Notes: generated by a model not told the origin, from the letters alone. Shown: positions 25,931 to 35,512, numbered from the stretch's first letter. The stretch is 64,000 nt of DNA from Micromonospora rhizosphaerae (GCF_900091465.1 NZ_FMHV01000002.1:2108001-2172000); one strand, 5' to 3'. A program made the numbers and translations.

Positions 25931-26117
25931 CCCCACCTCTGTTCTCGCGTACCTGGCGCACATCGTGCAACATCACGGCCATCACGTTGGGCCCCGCTGG
26001 CCGTGAGCTGGGCAGTTTCCGGGGCTTTGCCCGTTAAGCTCGGCCGAAGGGGGGAGCCCGGGAACGGATTGGAACCCGGGTCGGGAGGCGTGCTAGTGTT
26101 CTCCCCGTTGCCAGCGA

Positions 26118-26193
26118 GCGCCGCTAGCTCAACTGGCAGAGCAGCGGACTCTTAATCCGCGGGTTCGGGGTTCGAGTCCCTGGCGGCGCACCA
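26118..26193 (+). tRNA. tRNA-Lys (anticodon CUU), attachment site of tandem elements
   Basis: 76 nt with encoded CCA. Acceptor GCGCCGC/GCGGCGC, anticodon loop ACTCTTAAT (CTT), T arm GGGGTTCGAGTCCC. The last 45 bp (26149-26193) recur exactly or nearly so at four downstream positions, identifying this as the chromosomal integration target that remains functional. Confidence 0.97.
26149..26193 (+). other. att core 1 (left boundary of unit A)
   Basis: The 3' part of tRNA-Lys from the anticodon loop through CCA. The identical 45 bp occur at 34079-34123 and 35620-35664, a 43/45 match at 40594-40638, and 43 identical bp at 47345-47387. Confidence 0.92.
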
Positions 26194-26201
26194 GCAATCA
26201 C

Positions 26202-26234
26202 CTGGGCATTCACCCCTCACGGGTGGGTGCCCAG
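26202..26234. terminator. Hairpin between tRNA-Lys and the integrase
   Basis: CTGGGCA-TT-CACCC pairs with GGGTG-GG-TGCCCAG around a short loop. It sits between the convergent tRNA and int 3' ends and could serve both. The same hairpin region is repeated after att core 4. Confidence 0.65.
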
Positions 26235-26253
26235 ATGTCATTTCGGGGTGAGT

Positions 26254-26274
26254 GACAGCAACGGCGACAGCAAC
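26254..26274 (+). repeat. Paired GACAGCAAC repeats, right arm of unit A
   Basis: GACAGCAAC at 26254-26262 and 26266-26274 (12-bp period), starting 61 bp after the att core. The counterpart pair is at 33974-33994 near the other end. The layout resembles integrase arm-type binding sites. Confidence 0.7.
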
Positions 26275-26278
26275 CGTG

Positions 26279-27541
26279 TCAGTCGTCACCATCGTCACCC
26301 GTCTCTTCCTGCTCGCTCAGCGCCGCGTCGATGTGGCCCGCCGCCTCCTGCTGCATTGCCGGCATGACGTGCCCGTAGATGTTCATGGTCACCGCGATCT
26401 GCGAGTGACCGAGGATGTCCATGACCACCCGAGGCGACACACCGGCGGCCAGAAGTAGCGTGGCGCAGGTGTGCCGCAGGTCATGAAACCGGATCAGCCG
26501 CACACCGGCTCGCGCGATCAACCGCCCGAAGGCCGTGTTCAGGTTGCGTGGTTCAACGTGGCGACCGGTGGCGGTCGTAAAGACAAGCCCTGTCTCCTGC
26601 CACTGCCCGTCGGCGAGTCTGCGCTCCTGCTCCTGAACGTTGCGATGGCGCTTCAGCGCTTGCACCACGACGGCCGGCATCGTCAGGACCCGACGGGAGC
26701 GGCGCGACTTGGGCGGACCAAAAACTACGCCGTCGCCGCGGACTCGCTGCAATGTCTGCCACACCCGCAACTGTCCGGCGTTCAAATCGAGATCCGACCA
26801 CCGCAGCCCGAGAAGTTCACCACGGCGGAGACCAAGAGCCAACGCGACCACGAACAGGGCATGCAGCCGGTGCGCCCTCGCTGAGGCCAGGAACGCGCGA
26901 GCCTCAGCTTCGGTCCAAGGGTGGATCTCCTCCCGATCAGGCGTGGGCACCTGCACCAACCGGGCGACGTTGCGGGCGAGCAGCTCCTCACGTACGGCCT
27001 GGCTGAGCATCGCCCGCAGCACCGCGTGAACCTGCTGGACGGTTCGTGGCGAGACGGTGGGACGCTCGTCCTCAGGCTGACCCTTCCGACCGGCGGTACG
27101 CGTTGCCGCAGCTTTGGAGAGCATGAGTCGGACATCGGCCGGTGTTAAGGCGGTAAGACGCCTCTTTCCGATAGCGGGCACCACGTAGCGCGCGACCGAT
27201 GACCGGTACCGGACCAGGGTGGTCGGGCGCAGCTTGGGTGAGGCAACGTGCTCCATCCAGTAATCCGCGTAGGACGCCATCGTCCAGCCGGTGGCCTCAG
27301 CCGGTAGTCCCCGATTGGAACGGCTCTTGATCTCAGTTAGCTTGGCGTCGACCTCCTCTGCCGACTTGCCATAGACGGGCACCCGCTTGAAGGTGCCGTC
27401 GGCGGTGAGGACGTAGGCGGCCCCTGCCCATCGGCCATCCTTGCGCTGATAGATCGACCCCTGGCCATTGGATCGCTTCTTGGAGCGACGACGCCGGGGC
27501 TCCTCCGGCTCGGGAGCCGGAAACGCGATGACGGCACCCAT
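26279..27541 (-). CDS. int: Tyrosine recombinase/integrase of unit A (intact)
   Basis: 420 residues. The N-terminal arm-binding domain (NGQGSIYQRKDGRWAGAAYV), core-binding domain (about 90-200) and catalytic domain are all present. Catalytic residues are visible: Arg in GLRRGELLGLRWSDLDL, HDLRHTCATLLLAAG (His-x-x-Arg), GHSQIAV (His/Trp position) and the nucleophile Tyr in MNIYGHV. It catalyses integration at tRNA-Lys. It is located directly beside the target tRNA, reading toward it, with xis upstream sharing the ATGA-type junction. The only full-length integrase of the array. Confidence 0.95.
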   Translation of the reverse strand: MGAVIAFPAPEPEEPRRRRSKKRSNGQGSIYQRKDGRWAGAAYVLTADGTFKRVPVYGKSAEEVDAKLTEIKSRSNRGLPAEATGWTMASYADYWMEHVASPKLRPTTLVRYRSSVARYVVPAIGKRRLTALTPADVRLMLSKAAATRTAGRKGQPEDERPTVSPRTVQQVHAVLRAMLSQAVREELLARNVARLVQVPTPDREEIHPWTEAEARAFLASARAHRLHALFVVALALGLRRGELLGLRWSDLDLNAGQLRVWQTLQRVRGDGVVFGPPKSRRSRRVLTMPAVVVQALKRHRNVQEQERRLADGQWQETGLVFTTATGRHVEPRNLNTAFGRLIARAGVRLIRFHDLRHTCATLLLAAGVSPRVVMDILGHSQIAVTMNIYGHVMPAMQQEAAGHIDAALSEQEETGDDGDD

Positions 27542-27723
27542 CAGGCAGCATCCTCCTCAAGCGCAGCCAGGAACGCTCGCAGCGCGGCCACCGGAATCAA
27601 CCGACGGTCCCCGATCTTTACCGAGCGCAGGCGACGCGACCGGATCAGGTTGTAGAGCATCCACTTGCTGACCCGGAGCCGGGCCGCGGCCTCAGGCACG
27701 GCCAAGAGCTTGGAAGTGTCCAT
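27541..27723 (-). CDS. xis: Excisionase (HTH_17 family)
   Basis: 60 residues with a MerR-like winged HTH: LLAVPEAAARLRVSKWMLYNLIRSRRLRSVKIGDRRLIPVAALRAFL. It directs integrase toward excision. The stop codon overlaps the int start, indicating coupled expression. This int-xis-rep order is usual for actinomycete integrative elements. Confidence 0.92.
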   Translation of the reverse strand: MDTSKLLAVPEAAARLRVSKWMLYNLIRSRRLRSVKIGDRRLIPVAALRAFLAALEEDAA

Positions 27724-27748
27724 TGATCTCCTCTCACAAGTTGATAGG

Positions 27749-28688
27749 TCACGCGGCGACCGAGTCGGTGCCAGCGGGGGTGGTGCCGAGTTCGTGGGCG
27801 AGTTCTTCGCGGCCGGTGGTTCGTCGTTCGCGGGCGAGGGCGGCGGCGGTGTTGGCGAGGAGGGCGTCTCCGGTGGTGTGCCAGCCGACGCCGGCGAAGG
27901 TGAGGGTGCCGACGATGAGGGTGGTGTCGTCGAGGTGGTCGACGGCCTTGATTTCCTCGCCGGCGCCCTGGTCCTGGTCCTCGTTGCGGCGGTAGGTGAC
28001 GCGGGTGTCGCGCAGGAGTTGGAAGGTCACCGAGTAGCGGCGGGCTTTGGTGAGGAAGTGGCCGCCGAAGCCGAGCATGTGCGCCCACCGCCGCAGCCGG
28101 GCGTAAGGGTTGGTCGTCGCCGGTTTCGTCGACTCGGCGTCAAGGACGGCTTGACGTTCGGCGATGCAGACGGGGCAGGCGGCGTATCGGGTGTGGGTGC
28201 CGCAGTCGGGGCACTCCCAGCGGTCGACGAAGCCGGGCCGGGGCCGGTGGTCCCGGGGCCGGTCGAGCAGCGGCCGGGGTGTGCTGGTGGGTCGGCCGAT
28301 GCGCCAGCAGGCGTCGATGAGGCGGGCGGTGTGGTCGCCGTCGGGGTCGGCGTAGTCGCCGATGGTGTCGGCGTCGAGCCGGACGGAGCGGTGCCCGGTT
28401 ACCTCGGTGCTCTTGGTGGCGTACTTGGCAAGGTAGCCCGCGACCATGCCATCGGTGACCTCACCACGACCAGTCAGCGAGATGGGGCGGATGTCGAGCT
28501 GTCGGCCCCAGACGACGGGCCAGCCGGCGGGCCGGTCGGGGTGGCCGGGGGTGGTGTAGTCGACCTGGGCGGCGGCGTGCCGGATGGCGTCGTCGAGGTC
28601 GGAGGCGGTGAACCCGGCCGGTGGGGGGATGACGGCGGTGGGGTCGGTGGGGTGGACGCCGTCGAGGCGGATGAGGGCTTGGCGAAAC
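27749..28688 (-). pseudogene. RepSA-type replication initiator, N-terminally truncated
   Basis: The frame encodes the C-terminal part of a pSAM2-RepSA-like rolling-circle initiator. ALIRLDGVHP begins near 28685, followed by RPISLTGRGEVTDGMVAGYLAKYATKSTE, a CPDCGTHTRYAACPVC cysteine cluster, GFGGHFLTKARRYSVTFQLLR and GWHTTGDALLANTAAALARERR. Upstream of about 28690 the frame no longer resembles Rep, and the N-terminal catalytic part is absent. Unit A therefore probably cannot replicate autonomously after excision. Confidence 0.8.
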
Positions 28689-28799
28689 GGCCTCGCTCGA
28701 TCCTTGACGCCAGATCATGATCGAATACCGACCGTGGTGCGGTGGCGATGGTGGGACGGCGAGGCCGATGATGTTGATGCGGGCGGTAATTGAACGGGG

Positions 28800-30020
28800 T
28801 CAGAGCTTGGTGGTTTCATCTGCGGTCGGGTCTTGTTCGCGTCCGCCGAGCCACTCGTAGACGACCAGGGCGACGAGGAAGACGGTGAGCAGGCCGAGCG
28901 CGGCCAGGGCAGGCAGGATCCGGGCGGCTGGCAACAGCAACAGTGCCACGCCGGGAGCGACGAGATGCCCTGGCGGGGTGGACCGGACGGTGAATCGGAG
29001 GAACGTCACCCGGCCAGCGAGGTAGAGGAATGCCCCGCCGTACAGCGCGAGGGTGGAGGTCCAGTCCAGCGGCGTTCCGGCGGCGTGTCGGGGCTGGTTG
29101 TGGGTCAGGTGCACGAGGACCTGCTCGATGCCTAGCGCGATGTAGATGACTCCGGCGATCAGCGCAATGTGCGCCCAGCTGTATGCGTTGACGGCTGCTT
29201 GGTTGCGCCGTTTGGTGGATGCCCTGGCCAGTGCTACGCCGGCGGCCGACGCGGAACGCTTGAAGTAGAGCCACCACAGGCAGACCGTCGAGGTGAAGGC
29301 GAGTAGCGCCGCTACGAGTACCGGGGCGTGGGTCACCGCCGGCTCGGCCCCGACTCCCACTGATACCAGTGACTCGCCGAGTGCGATGATCAATACCAGG
29401 CCGTGCCGTTCGGTGAAGTGGCTGGGGCTACGCACTGGCCACCCGCTGACCCGGGAGGCGAGGACGCCTCCTCCGGTGAAGTTGATCAGGAAAGCCGCCG
29501 CCCACAGCAGGGTCTGCGCGGTGCCGCCGAGTACCGCGCCGAGGACGAGCGGTATCCAGGCCAACGCCACGGCTGTGGCGTAGATGCCGAGGGTGGTGTG
29601 CAGTTGCCGGTCCCCGGTCGCCGCATAGAAGTAGAGAGTGAGGTGCAGTGCTGTGGGGATGATGTAGGCCAAGGCCAGGGTCAGCCGGGCGCCCGTCGTT
29701 GTCGCGCCGTGCTGCCAGGCGTCGGGTATGACCAGGGCGGCCACGAAGATCGCGGCCATCGCCAGGGTGGTGCCGGCGGCGACCGGGCCGAGGTCGGCGC
29801 GGGCCTGGTTGCCCAGCCAGGTGTAGTTCGTCCAGGTGACCCAGAACAGCAGTAGAAGGATGAGCCCCTGCGCCAAGGTGAGGGGTGTCAGCGGATGCCC
29901 CATGAACGCGATGACCCTGGTCAGGGCGAAGACGTAGACCAGGTCGAAGAAGATCTCGAACAAGGTCGCGCGCTGCGTCGCTTCGGTCAATACCGGCCGG
30001 GGCCACGAGATATGCCTCAC
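28800..30020 (-). CDS. LtrA-like (low temperature requirement A) membrane protein
   Basis: About 406 residues with 10-12 TM helices. Family phrases are ATLFEIFFDLVYVFALTRV near the N-terminus, FTERHGLVLIIALGESLVSVG in the middle, and WWLYFKR. Molecular role unknown; named from Listeria growth at low temperature. GTG at 30020 (VRHISWPRPV) is chosen, and longer in-frame starts up to 30149 exist. Carried as cargo of unit A. Confidence 0.85.
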   Translation of the reverse strand: MRHISWPRPVLTEATQRATLFEIFFDLVYVFALTRVIAFMGHPLTPLTLAQGLILLLLFWVTWTNYTWLGNQARADLGPVAAGTTLAMAAIFVAALVIPDAWQHGATTTGARLTLALAYIIPTALHLTLYFYAATGDRQLHTTLGIYATAVALAWIPLVLGAVLGGTAQTLLWAAAFLINFTGGGVLASRVSGWPVRSPSHFTERHGLVLIIALGESLVSVGVGAEPAVTHAPVLVAALLAFTSTVCLWWLYFKRSASAAGVALARASTKRRNQAAVNAYSWAHIALIAGVIYIALGIEQVLVHLTHNQPRHAAGTPLDWTSTLALYGGAFLYLAGRVTFLRFTVRSTPPGHLVAPGVALLLLPAARILPALAALGLLTVFLVALVVYEWLGGREQDPTADETTKL

Positions 30021-30149
30021 AGGATTATCTTCTTCGCTTATCACCCGGGGGATGCACGATCGGGCGGATCCCTCCCGCGTGTATCCGAAGGCGAAGCGAG
30101 GACCGAGCGGCCGGAGACAAGCATTAGCCGAGGCCGCCGTGTCTAGCAT

Positions 30150-30979
30150 CTGCCGGCGTCGGACACAAGATCGTCCAGTCTTGCCGGCTGCCGGCGGTGT
30201 CTAGTCCGGCTGCCGGCTGCCGGCGATGTTGTGCAAAGTTTCTGTACGTCTTCAAGGCGGCCCTTGACGGGCCGCACGCGCCGCCGCCTGGGCGCGCGCC
30301 GGCCGCTGCCGCTGTCGCTCTACGGCCGTCACGCCTGACGCCCGGCGGCTGGCGCGGACAGCGGGAGTGCCCGGAGGGCCGCCGTAGAACGACAGGAGCG
30401 TTGCCCGGTGAGATGGTGGGCCGGCAGCCGGCCGGGCCGCGCGGCCACGAGCCCGCGCGGCGTAAGGGAGGGCACGCCGGCCGCGTCGGCGAGCTGCCGG
30501 CGGTCGCGGGGTTGCGGCTACTGCGCCTCCGGCGGGGGCGCTCCGGCTCCAGGATGGCCGGGGCTGCGCCGGCGGGTCACGGTCCGTGGGTGGTTGCGGT
30601 AGGCCATCCCGGCGGCCCTCGACCCGGGCAAGCCGAGCAGACCGCCACCCGACCCGCCAGCGTCCGAACCTCCGACAAGGCCGTCTTGACGTGGCGGGCC
30701 GGGCGGCGGCCCGCTCCCTGAACGGCGGGTCGACGGCAGCCGGGATGGCCATAGGGCTGGCTGAAGAGTTACGACTACTTCGCACGTCGGCCGACCTACC
30801 GGTCCGACGTAGCGGCAACCTGCCTATACCGTGTAGACGAGGTCTCATGTTGTGAAGCACCCTGACCCGCTAATGCACCAGGCCCGAGCCCGCATGACGT
30901 CCATTCTCGGATGCGAGTGGCGCTGCCGGTGTGGCATGGTGAACGTCTCAATGATGCCTACCCGCAGTCTGGAAGGGTG
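30150..30979. other. 830-bp GC-rich region of unit A without a supported gene
   Basis: No frame shows a recognisable protein. GGCTGCCGGC-type direct repeats lie at about 30186-30225. The segment ends in an abrupt drop in GC content near 30.9 kb. It could include control or transfer-origin sequences of the element; nothing specific can be named. Confidence 0.4.
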
Positions 30980-31207
30980 ATGGAAGACGACCTATCCGAA
31001 TGGCGAGCACCGGAGTTAGCCACGATCGCCGCAACGTTTGACGTTGACGAGACCGTACTCCAATTAGTGCTTGACCATCTCGACCGAAGCAGTCACTTTC
31101 CTATCCTCAGTTACGCACCCGGCAAGTTGCCAATCTCAATCTACCTGGACTTACAGTATCCCATTCGCAAATCCGGCTTCGCGACCCGCAGCGAGAACTG
31201 CGCTTAA
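30980..31207 (+). CDS. Small hypothetical protein in low-GC cargo
   Basis: 75 residues. ATG at 30980 follows GGAAGGGTG. The sequence MEDDLSEWRAPELATIAATF is acidic at the start and then mixed, without TM or known motif. It is 33 bp upstream of a SUKH-type immunity gene and of similar low GC, so the two may form an operon or be remnants of a toxin-immunity locus. Confidence 0.5.
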   Translation: MEDDLSEWRAPELATIAATFDVDETVLQLVLDHLDRSSHFPILSYAPGKLPISIYLDLQYPIRKSGFATRSENCA

Positions 31208-31240
31208 GGGCCTCATTAATGACATTTTCGGATGAGGGCA

Positions 31241-31750
31241 ATGGAGTTAGGTGTGGAGTTTGTTACCTATGAGGGGGAGGCGCCCCACGGATGCTCGGAA
31301 GCTATCTGGGGCGACCTCTGCCGGATCGGCCTGCCAAAAATCGCTATAAATATCTTCAAGCCTTCGCTTCAGCCCGTGCCGGTATCCGCGGAAGTCGCTG
31401 GTGGTCGGACGGGTGGGATTGTGATTGGATATTCTAGAGAAGGCGCTGAACTGTACCTAGATTTTGAGTCAGAAAATGTCTGGCTGCTCTGGCGGGGGGA
31501 TTCGAGCCACACTGTGGTCAATACCTCTTTGGGTGCATTCCGTGAGTCGTTGCTTCAGGTTGATGCCAGATATCCGTTCTACCCGAGCAACCGAAATCTG
31601 GAAATGGCCGAGGAGGCAGAGGCGGAACTTCGCCAAATACTGGTGGAAATCGATGGTATTGCGACGGCGGATCCAGACGGGTTTTGGTCGGCATTTCTCG
31701 ACGATGTGGCGGTCGGCGACTACGCTGCCCAGGAAAGTCCTGATCTCTAA
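31241..31750 (+). CDS. SUKH-4-like immunity protein (orphan)
   Basis: 169 residues. Features of SUKH-superfamily immunity proteins: an N-terminal YEGEAPHGCSEAIWGDLCRIGLP segment, GIVIGYSREGAELYLDFESENVWLLWRGD (beta hairpins), then VVNTSLGAFRESLLQVDARYPFY. These proteins bind and neutralise partner toxins in polymorphic-toxin systems. ATG at 31241 has GAGGG eight bases upstream. Low GC compared with neighbours, and no toxin gene is adjacent. Confidence 0.7.
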   Translation: MELGVEFVTYEGEAPHGCSEAIWGDLCRIGLPKIAINIFKPSLQPVPVSAEVAGGRTGGIVIGYSREGAELYLDFESENVWLLWRGDSSHTVVNTSLGAFRESLLQVDARYPFYPSNRNLEMAEEAEAELRQILVEIDGIATADPDGFWSAFLDDVAVGDYAAQESPDL

Positions 31751-32381
31751 ATAGATAATTTCGTTCGAGTGTTGCCGAAACCTCTTCGCCAAATTGTGAG
31801 ATGTACGTTGGCGGCGTTCATTTCCAAATCGCCAAGAAGCGTGCGAGAGCAGGACTGGGCAAAGACTGGTTGTCAAAAGCGAGTTCTCGATCGACTGGAC
31901 GTCAAATAAGGCCGGCTGGTGAGCGAATCGCGAATGCGACCGAAGGGTCATGGAACGACAGCCGTAGGTTCTCTGAATGAGGTGAAGAGGTTTGCCCTTG
32001 AGGCGTTCGGTTTGGGTCGCCGAAAGGCCGTGGCAGTTCGACGCAACCCGTTGTAAGACAAGGGCGATCCCCACGAGCTCGTGGGGACTCCGGTGTCCTC
32101 GACTTCCCAACCTACCTACGGTTCGACCTGCTTCTACCCAGTTCATCCACTCATGGCGACGGGAGGCAGGTCTACACGGCGCGCGAGGGCTACGGGCCCG
32201 ACGACGATCAATTTACGTTCTGTTTGGAGTTCTTTGTCACGGCGGCGCTTCGTCTGGCTGCAGCCGAAGCGCATCAGTTAGATCCTGACTGGCTCACGCG
32301 AGACCAGTGGGGGCAAGTGTCGGAGTGGGAGGACATTCACGAGGTGCCTGCGACTGACGAGTAGAGCGGGCATAGCGGCGC
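31751..32381. other. Gap with a possible gene remnant
   Basis: There is no complete gene. From about 32095 to 32364 one plus-strand frame is open and protein-like. It contains HGDGRQVYTAREGYGPDDD, FCLEFFVTAALRLAAAEAH and DPDWLTRDQWGQVSEWEDI, ending at TAG 32362-32364, but lacks a plausible start. It looks like the C-terminal part of an unidentified protein cut off upstream. Confidence 0.4.
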
Positions 32382-33820
32382 CTAGTACTCCAGCCGGGGA
32401 TCGTGATCACGGCTCGATGAGGGCTTGTCGGGCGTAATGGCTTTTCATGGCGCGGGCTTGGTGGCGGCGTCGGCGGACCGACCAGAGCAAGGGATCGGTG
32501 TGGCGGCGGGTGGGCTCGATGATCAGGACGTTGAACAGGTGGCGTAGCTCGTTGACGGTTAGCGGGATCAGCCCGGCCGGGTCGGGCCGGTCGCGGTGAG
32601 CGGTGGCAGCGGCGAGGAAGGCGTGGGCGAGGATCGCCAGGGTGGTCCAGCGGTGCCAGGACGTCCAGCGGCGGTTCTGGTGCTGGTCGAGGCCGAGGCC
32701 GGTCTTCGCGGCTTGGAACGACTCTTCAATTTTCCAGCGCCGCCCGGCCACTGTGACGAGGGTGTGCAGCGGGACGGGTTCGGGTGACCAGCAGCGGTAG
32801 AAGGCCAGCTCGCCGGTTGTCCGGTTGCGGCGGATCAGGAGCCAGTGGTGTCCTCCGTGCTGGTCGCGGTGGGCGGGTAGGGCGGTGAAGGACCAGTCGT
32901 AGTAGCGGTGTCCCTTGGCGCCTCGACCGGCGGACACGCGCTGCCAGGCAGAAGCGGGCAGTCCCGTGGCCAGCGCGTCTACGCGGTAGACACCGAGGCT
33001 GGTGGTCACCTGATGTGAGCAGGCCACCGCCAGGACGTAGCCCAGTTGCAACTGACGAAGCTGGGCGGCCAGGCGCGGGTCAGCGCCGTAGGCTTCGTCG
33101 CCGGCCACCCAGCGGCAGGGCAGCCCGGCGGTGACCGCGGTCTCGATCATCCGGGACGCCAGCTGTGGCTTGGTCGCGAACCGCACCTGCTCCGGGACAC
33201 CCGCCTCAGCCCGGCGTTGCGGGTCGTCGCACCACGATTTCGGGAGGTAGAGGGCCGCGTCGAGCATCGCGTGAACCACCTCGGTGGCGTAGACCAGATG
33301 CACGGCGAGCTGGCAGTTCTCGATCTTCCCGGCGGTGCCGGAGTACTGCCGTTGAACGCCGACGGTGTGCCGGCCCTTCTTCAGATCACCGGTCTCGTCG
33401 ATGACCAGTACCGCTTCGGTGTCGCCGAACTGCTCGCAGATGAACTCACGCACGTCGGCGCGGACCGCCACGTCGTCCCACTTCACCCGGGTCAGTAGGT
33501 CCTGCATCCCGTCCGGACCGGCGTCGCCGGCGTGCTCAGCGATCGTCCAGCAGTTCTTACGCGGTAGCGGCGCCAGCAGGCCTCGGACAAAGTCCCGTAC
33601 CCGCCGCCGGGGCTCCGGCCTGCGGAAACGTTGGCCGACAGTGAACAGCAGGTCGTCGAACAACATCCGCCATCGCTGGGCGTCTACCCTGTATCCGGCA
33701 GCCACCGCTGCGTCATGGTCAGTCCACACAACCGTCCATGATCGACGGTGGCTGCCCTCGTTCCCGCGCCGCATCACGCCACAGCTCAGCCAAGGTCAAC
33801 ATCCCCGGCTGGAGTACTAG
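32382..33820 (-). mobile_element. IS701-family insertion sequence, complete
   Basis: 16-bp perfect terminal inverted repeats TACTCCAGCCGGGGAT (32386-32401) and complement (33801-33816) bound a 1431-bp element. CTAG on both sides (32382-32385, 33817-33820) fits a 4-bp target duplication with the YTAR preference described for IS701. One transposase gene fills the element. Confidence 0.93.
32407..33777 (-). CDS. IS701-family transposase
   Basis: 456 residues, DDE-type. FGDTEAVLVIDETGDLKKG (first Asp), VAGDEAYGADPRL (second Asp) and GRRWKIEESFQAAKTGLGLDQHQ (Glu, YREK-like region) are visible. C-terminal helices end in RQALIEP. ATG at 33777 lies close to the right terminal repeat. The frame is intact, so the copy may be active. 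Confidence 0.93.
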   Translation of the reverse strand: MMRRGNEGSHRRSWTVVWTDHDAAVAAGYRVDAQRWRMLFDDLLFTVGQRFRRPEPRRRVRDFVRGLLAPLPRKNCWTIAEHAGDAGPDGMQDLLTRVKWDDVAVRADVREFICEQFGDTEAVLVIDETGDLKKGRHTVGVQRQYSGTAGKIENCQLAVHLVYATEVVHAMLDAALYLPKSWCDDPQRRAEAGVPEQVRFATKPQLASRMIETAVTAGLPCRWVAGDEAYGADPRLAAQLRQLQLGYVLAVACSHQVTTSLGVYRVDALATGLPASAWQRVSAGRGAKGHRYYDWSFTALPAHRDQHGGHHWLLIRRNRTTGELAFYRCWSPEPVPLHTLVTVAGRRWKIEESFQAAKTGLGLDQHQNRRWTSWHRWTTLAILAHAFLAAATAHRDRPDPAGLIPLTVNELRHLFNVLIIEPTRRHTDPLLWSVRRRRHQARAMKSHYARQALIEP

Positions 33821-33973
33821 CGTCGGTTAGCACCAAAGCCGGGCCAGCAGTGACCAGCGCCTGGGGTAGGAGGAGTAGCCAGAGTCGGGCCTCACCAACC
33901 ACCAGGATCCAACCACCGCAACAGCGCACCAACCCCCTGACACTGAGCGCAGACTACCAACCGCACTCTTTTC

Positions 33974-33994
33974 GACAGCAATCCAGACAGCAAC
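33974..33994 (+). repeat. Paired GACAGCAA(C/T) repeats, left arm of unit A
   Basis: GACAGCAAT at 33974-33982 and GACAGCAAC at 33986-33994 (12-bp period), ending 85 bp before att core 2. They match the pair at 26254-26274. Confidence 0.65.
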
Positions 33995-34078
33995 CGCTGC
34001 ACAGAGCACCGGTCGGTGCCAGCCTCGACCACCCAGGCCACCGGGGCGGACGTCTCTTGCCCGCGACTTTGCACGTGC

Positions 34079-34123
34079 CTCTTAATCCGCGGGTTCGGGG
34101 TTCGAGTCCCTGGCGGCGCACCA
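34079..34123 (+). other. att core 2 (A/B junction)
   Basis: 45 bp identical to the 3' end of tRNA-Lys including CCA. The upstream tRNA half is absent, so this is an integration scar, not a tRNA gene. Confidence 0.92.
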
Positions 34124-34183
34124 CTGAAGGCCCAGGCCACAGCCCATCTCGGCTGTTCCTGGGCCTTCGCGGTTTTCAGCGGT

Positions 34184-34203
34184 ACAGCCATCGGTACAGC
34201 CGA
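34184..34203 (+). repeat. Paired GTACAGCC repeats, right arm of unit B
   Basis: GTACAGCC at 34184-34191 and 34196-34203 (12-bp period), starting 61 bp after the att core. A second pair is at 35513-35532. Confidence 0.65.
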
Positions 34204-34205
34204 GG

Positions 34206-34980
34206 TCAACCGAAGAGCCGGTCGGCGGCCGCGTCCATGGCCGCCCGCTCGACCTCGGCTAAGACGTGCGCGTATGTGTTCATCGTCAATGTGATCTGGC
34301 TGTGGCCGAGGGTCTTCATCACCGTCCGAGGTGAGGCGCCCGACGCGAGAAGGAACGTGGCGCAGGCGTGCCGGAGATCGTGCAGCCGTAGCCAGGGCAG
34401 GCCTGCGCTCGCGTCGCATGCCAAACGCGGTCGACGTTGCGCGGCTCCGTGGGCGTGCCGATCGTAGAGGCGAAGATCAGGCCGAAGTCGTGCCAGCGCT
34501 CGCCCGCCTGGAGCCGTTCGGCAGCCTGCCGGCGCCGATGGGCGCGGATGAGCGCCATGGTCTGTTCGGGAACCGGCACCGTTCGCCGTGAGCGTTCCGT
34601 CTTCGGTTCGGCGAAGTGGAGCTGTCCGCCAGCGCGGAGCAGGGTTTGCCGAACGGTGAGGGTGCCAGCCGCGAGGTCCACGTCACTCCAGCGCAGCCCG
34701 AGCAGCTCGCCGCGCCGCAGACCGACGGTCAGGGCGCAGACCCACAGCGCTTCGAGACGATCACCCCGGATTGTTTCGATCAGGCGCCGGGCTTCCTCGA
34801 CCGTCAGTGCCCGCCGCTCCTGCTGTCGGATCGACGGGGCCCGGACGGCAAGCGCGGGGTTACGGTGCAACAGCTCCTCGCGTACCGGAGGCGTGAGCTG
34901 GATAGGGCGGGCGGCGAAGGCCGGGCGGAAGGCTGCGGACGAATGGCGCTCGACCCGAAGTTGGTAGCGCTGGTCGAGGA
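34206..34980 (-). pseudogene. Broken tyrosine integrase of unit B
   Basis: The C-terminal piece (34206-34424) has LRLHDLRHACATFLLASGASPRTVMKTLGHSQITLTMNTYAHV with the catalytic His-x-x-Arg, GHS and Tyr. It is separated by a frameshift near 34420 from the catalytic-domain piece containing GLRRGELLGLRWSDVDLAAG and PTEPRNVDRVWHAT. Upstream of REELLHRNPALAVRAP (about 34890) most of the core-binding domain is missing; only VLDQRYQLRVERH-like remnants remain. The integrase should be inactive. Confidence 0.85.
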
Positions 34981-35183
34981 CCCAGGAGTGACCCAGCGTG
35001 CCATTGGGCCAGGACAGCGGGGGCCAGCCGAGGCCACGCGAGACCGCCGAGACCAGGCCGTCAAGCCGCAAGAGGTCCAGGGACAGCGGGGGAGCGGTGA
35101 GAGATGTCAGAAGGCATTTCCGTTGCTAGACCACCATGTGCCCAGGTCGATGGGTCGCCCATCTTGATCTCGTAATGCGTAGG

Positions 35184-35480
35184 TCACACCAGCCGCAAGT
35201 CGAGCGCAGCCTTCGGCCGTAAGAACCTCGCCCTGAACGTTGAGGATCGCTCGCCTACCGCCGCCTCCAACGTGATCGTTTCGTCGTCGTCAAGGTCCAC
35301 GTGGATCGGCAAGCTGCTTCGCCAGTCGAGATGGACCCGCACCACATACGGGCCTGGTGCCACGTCGAAGCTCTGGCTGGCGCCACGCTCCAGGCGCCCA
35401 ACGATCTGCCCGTCGATCTCGACCTTCATAGGTCGGGCCAGAACAAGGTTCAAGGCTCGCCGAACCGTGATGACGGGCAC
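35184..35480 (-). CDS. Small beta-sandwich-like hypothetical protein
   Basis: 98 residues. VEIDGQIVGRLERGASQSFDVAPGPYVVRVHLDWRSSLPIHVDLDDDETITLEAA has the G-x-y-x-V-x-V pattern of PEGA-like or carboxypeptidase-regulatory-like beta domains. There is no signal peptide. It is the only candidate cargo gene of unit B. Function unknown. Confidence 0.6.
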   Translation of the reverse strand: MPVITVRRALNLVLARPMKVEIDGQIVGRLERGASQSFDVAPGPYVVRVHLDWRSSLPIHVDLDDDETITLEAAVGERSSTFRARFLRPKAALDLRLV

Positions 35481-35512
35481 GAGTTGTCTTTGTACCTTCC
35501 CCGCTCATGCCT

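Noticed and set aside
23190..25985. Single 931-codon frame spanning both L,D-transpeptidases
   Set aside because: The downstream part is the real copy 1 from 24467. The upstream part is out of frame with copy 2, which has its own lipobox and start.
34079..34123. Additional tRNA-Lys genes at the repeated cores
   Set aside because: Only the 3' 43-45 bp are present; the acceptor 5' strand, D arm and anticodon 5' stem are missing at all four downstream copies.
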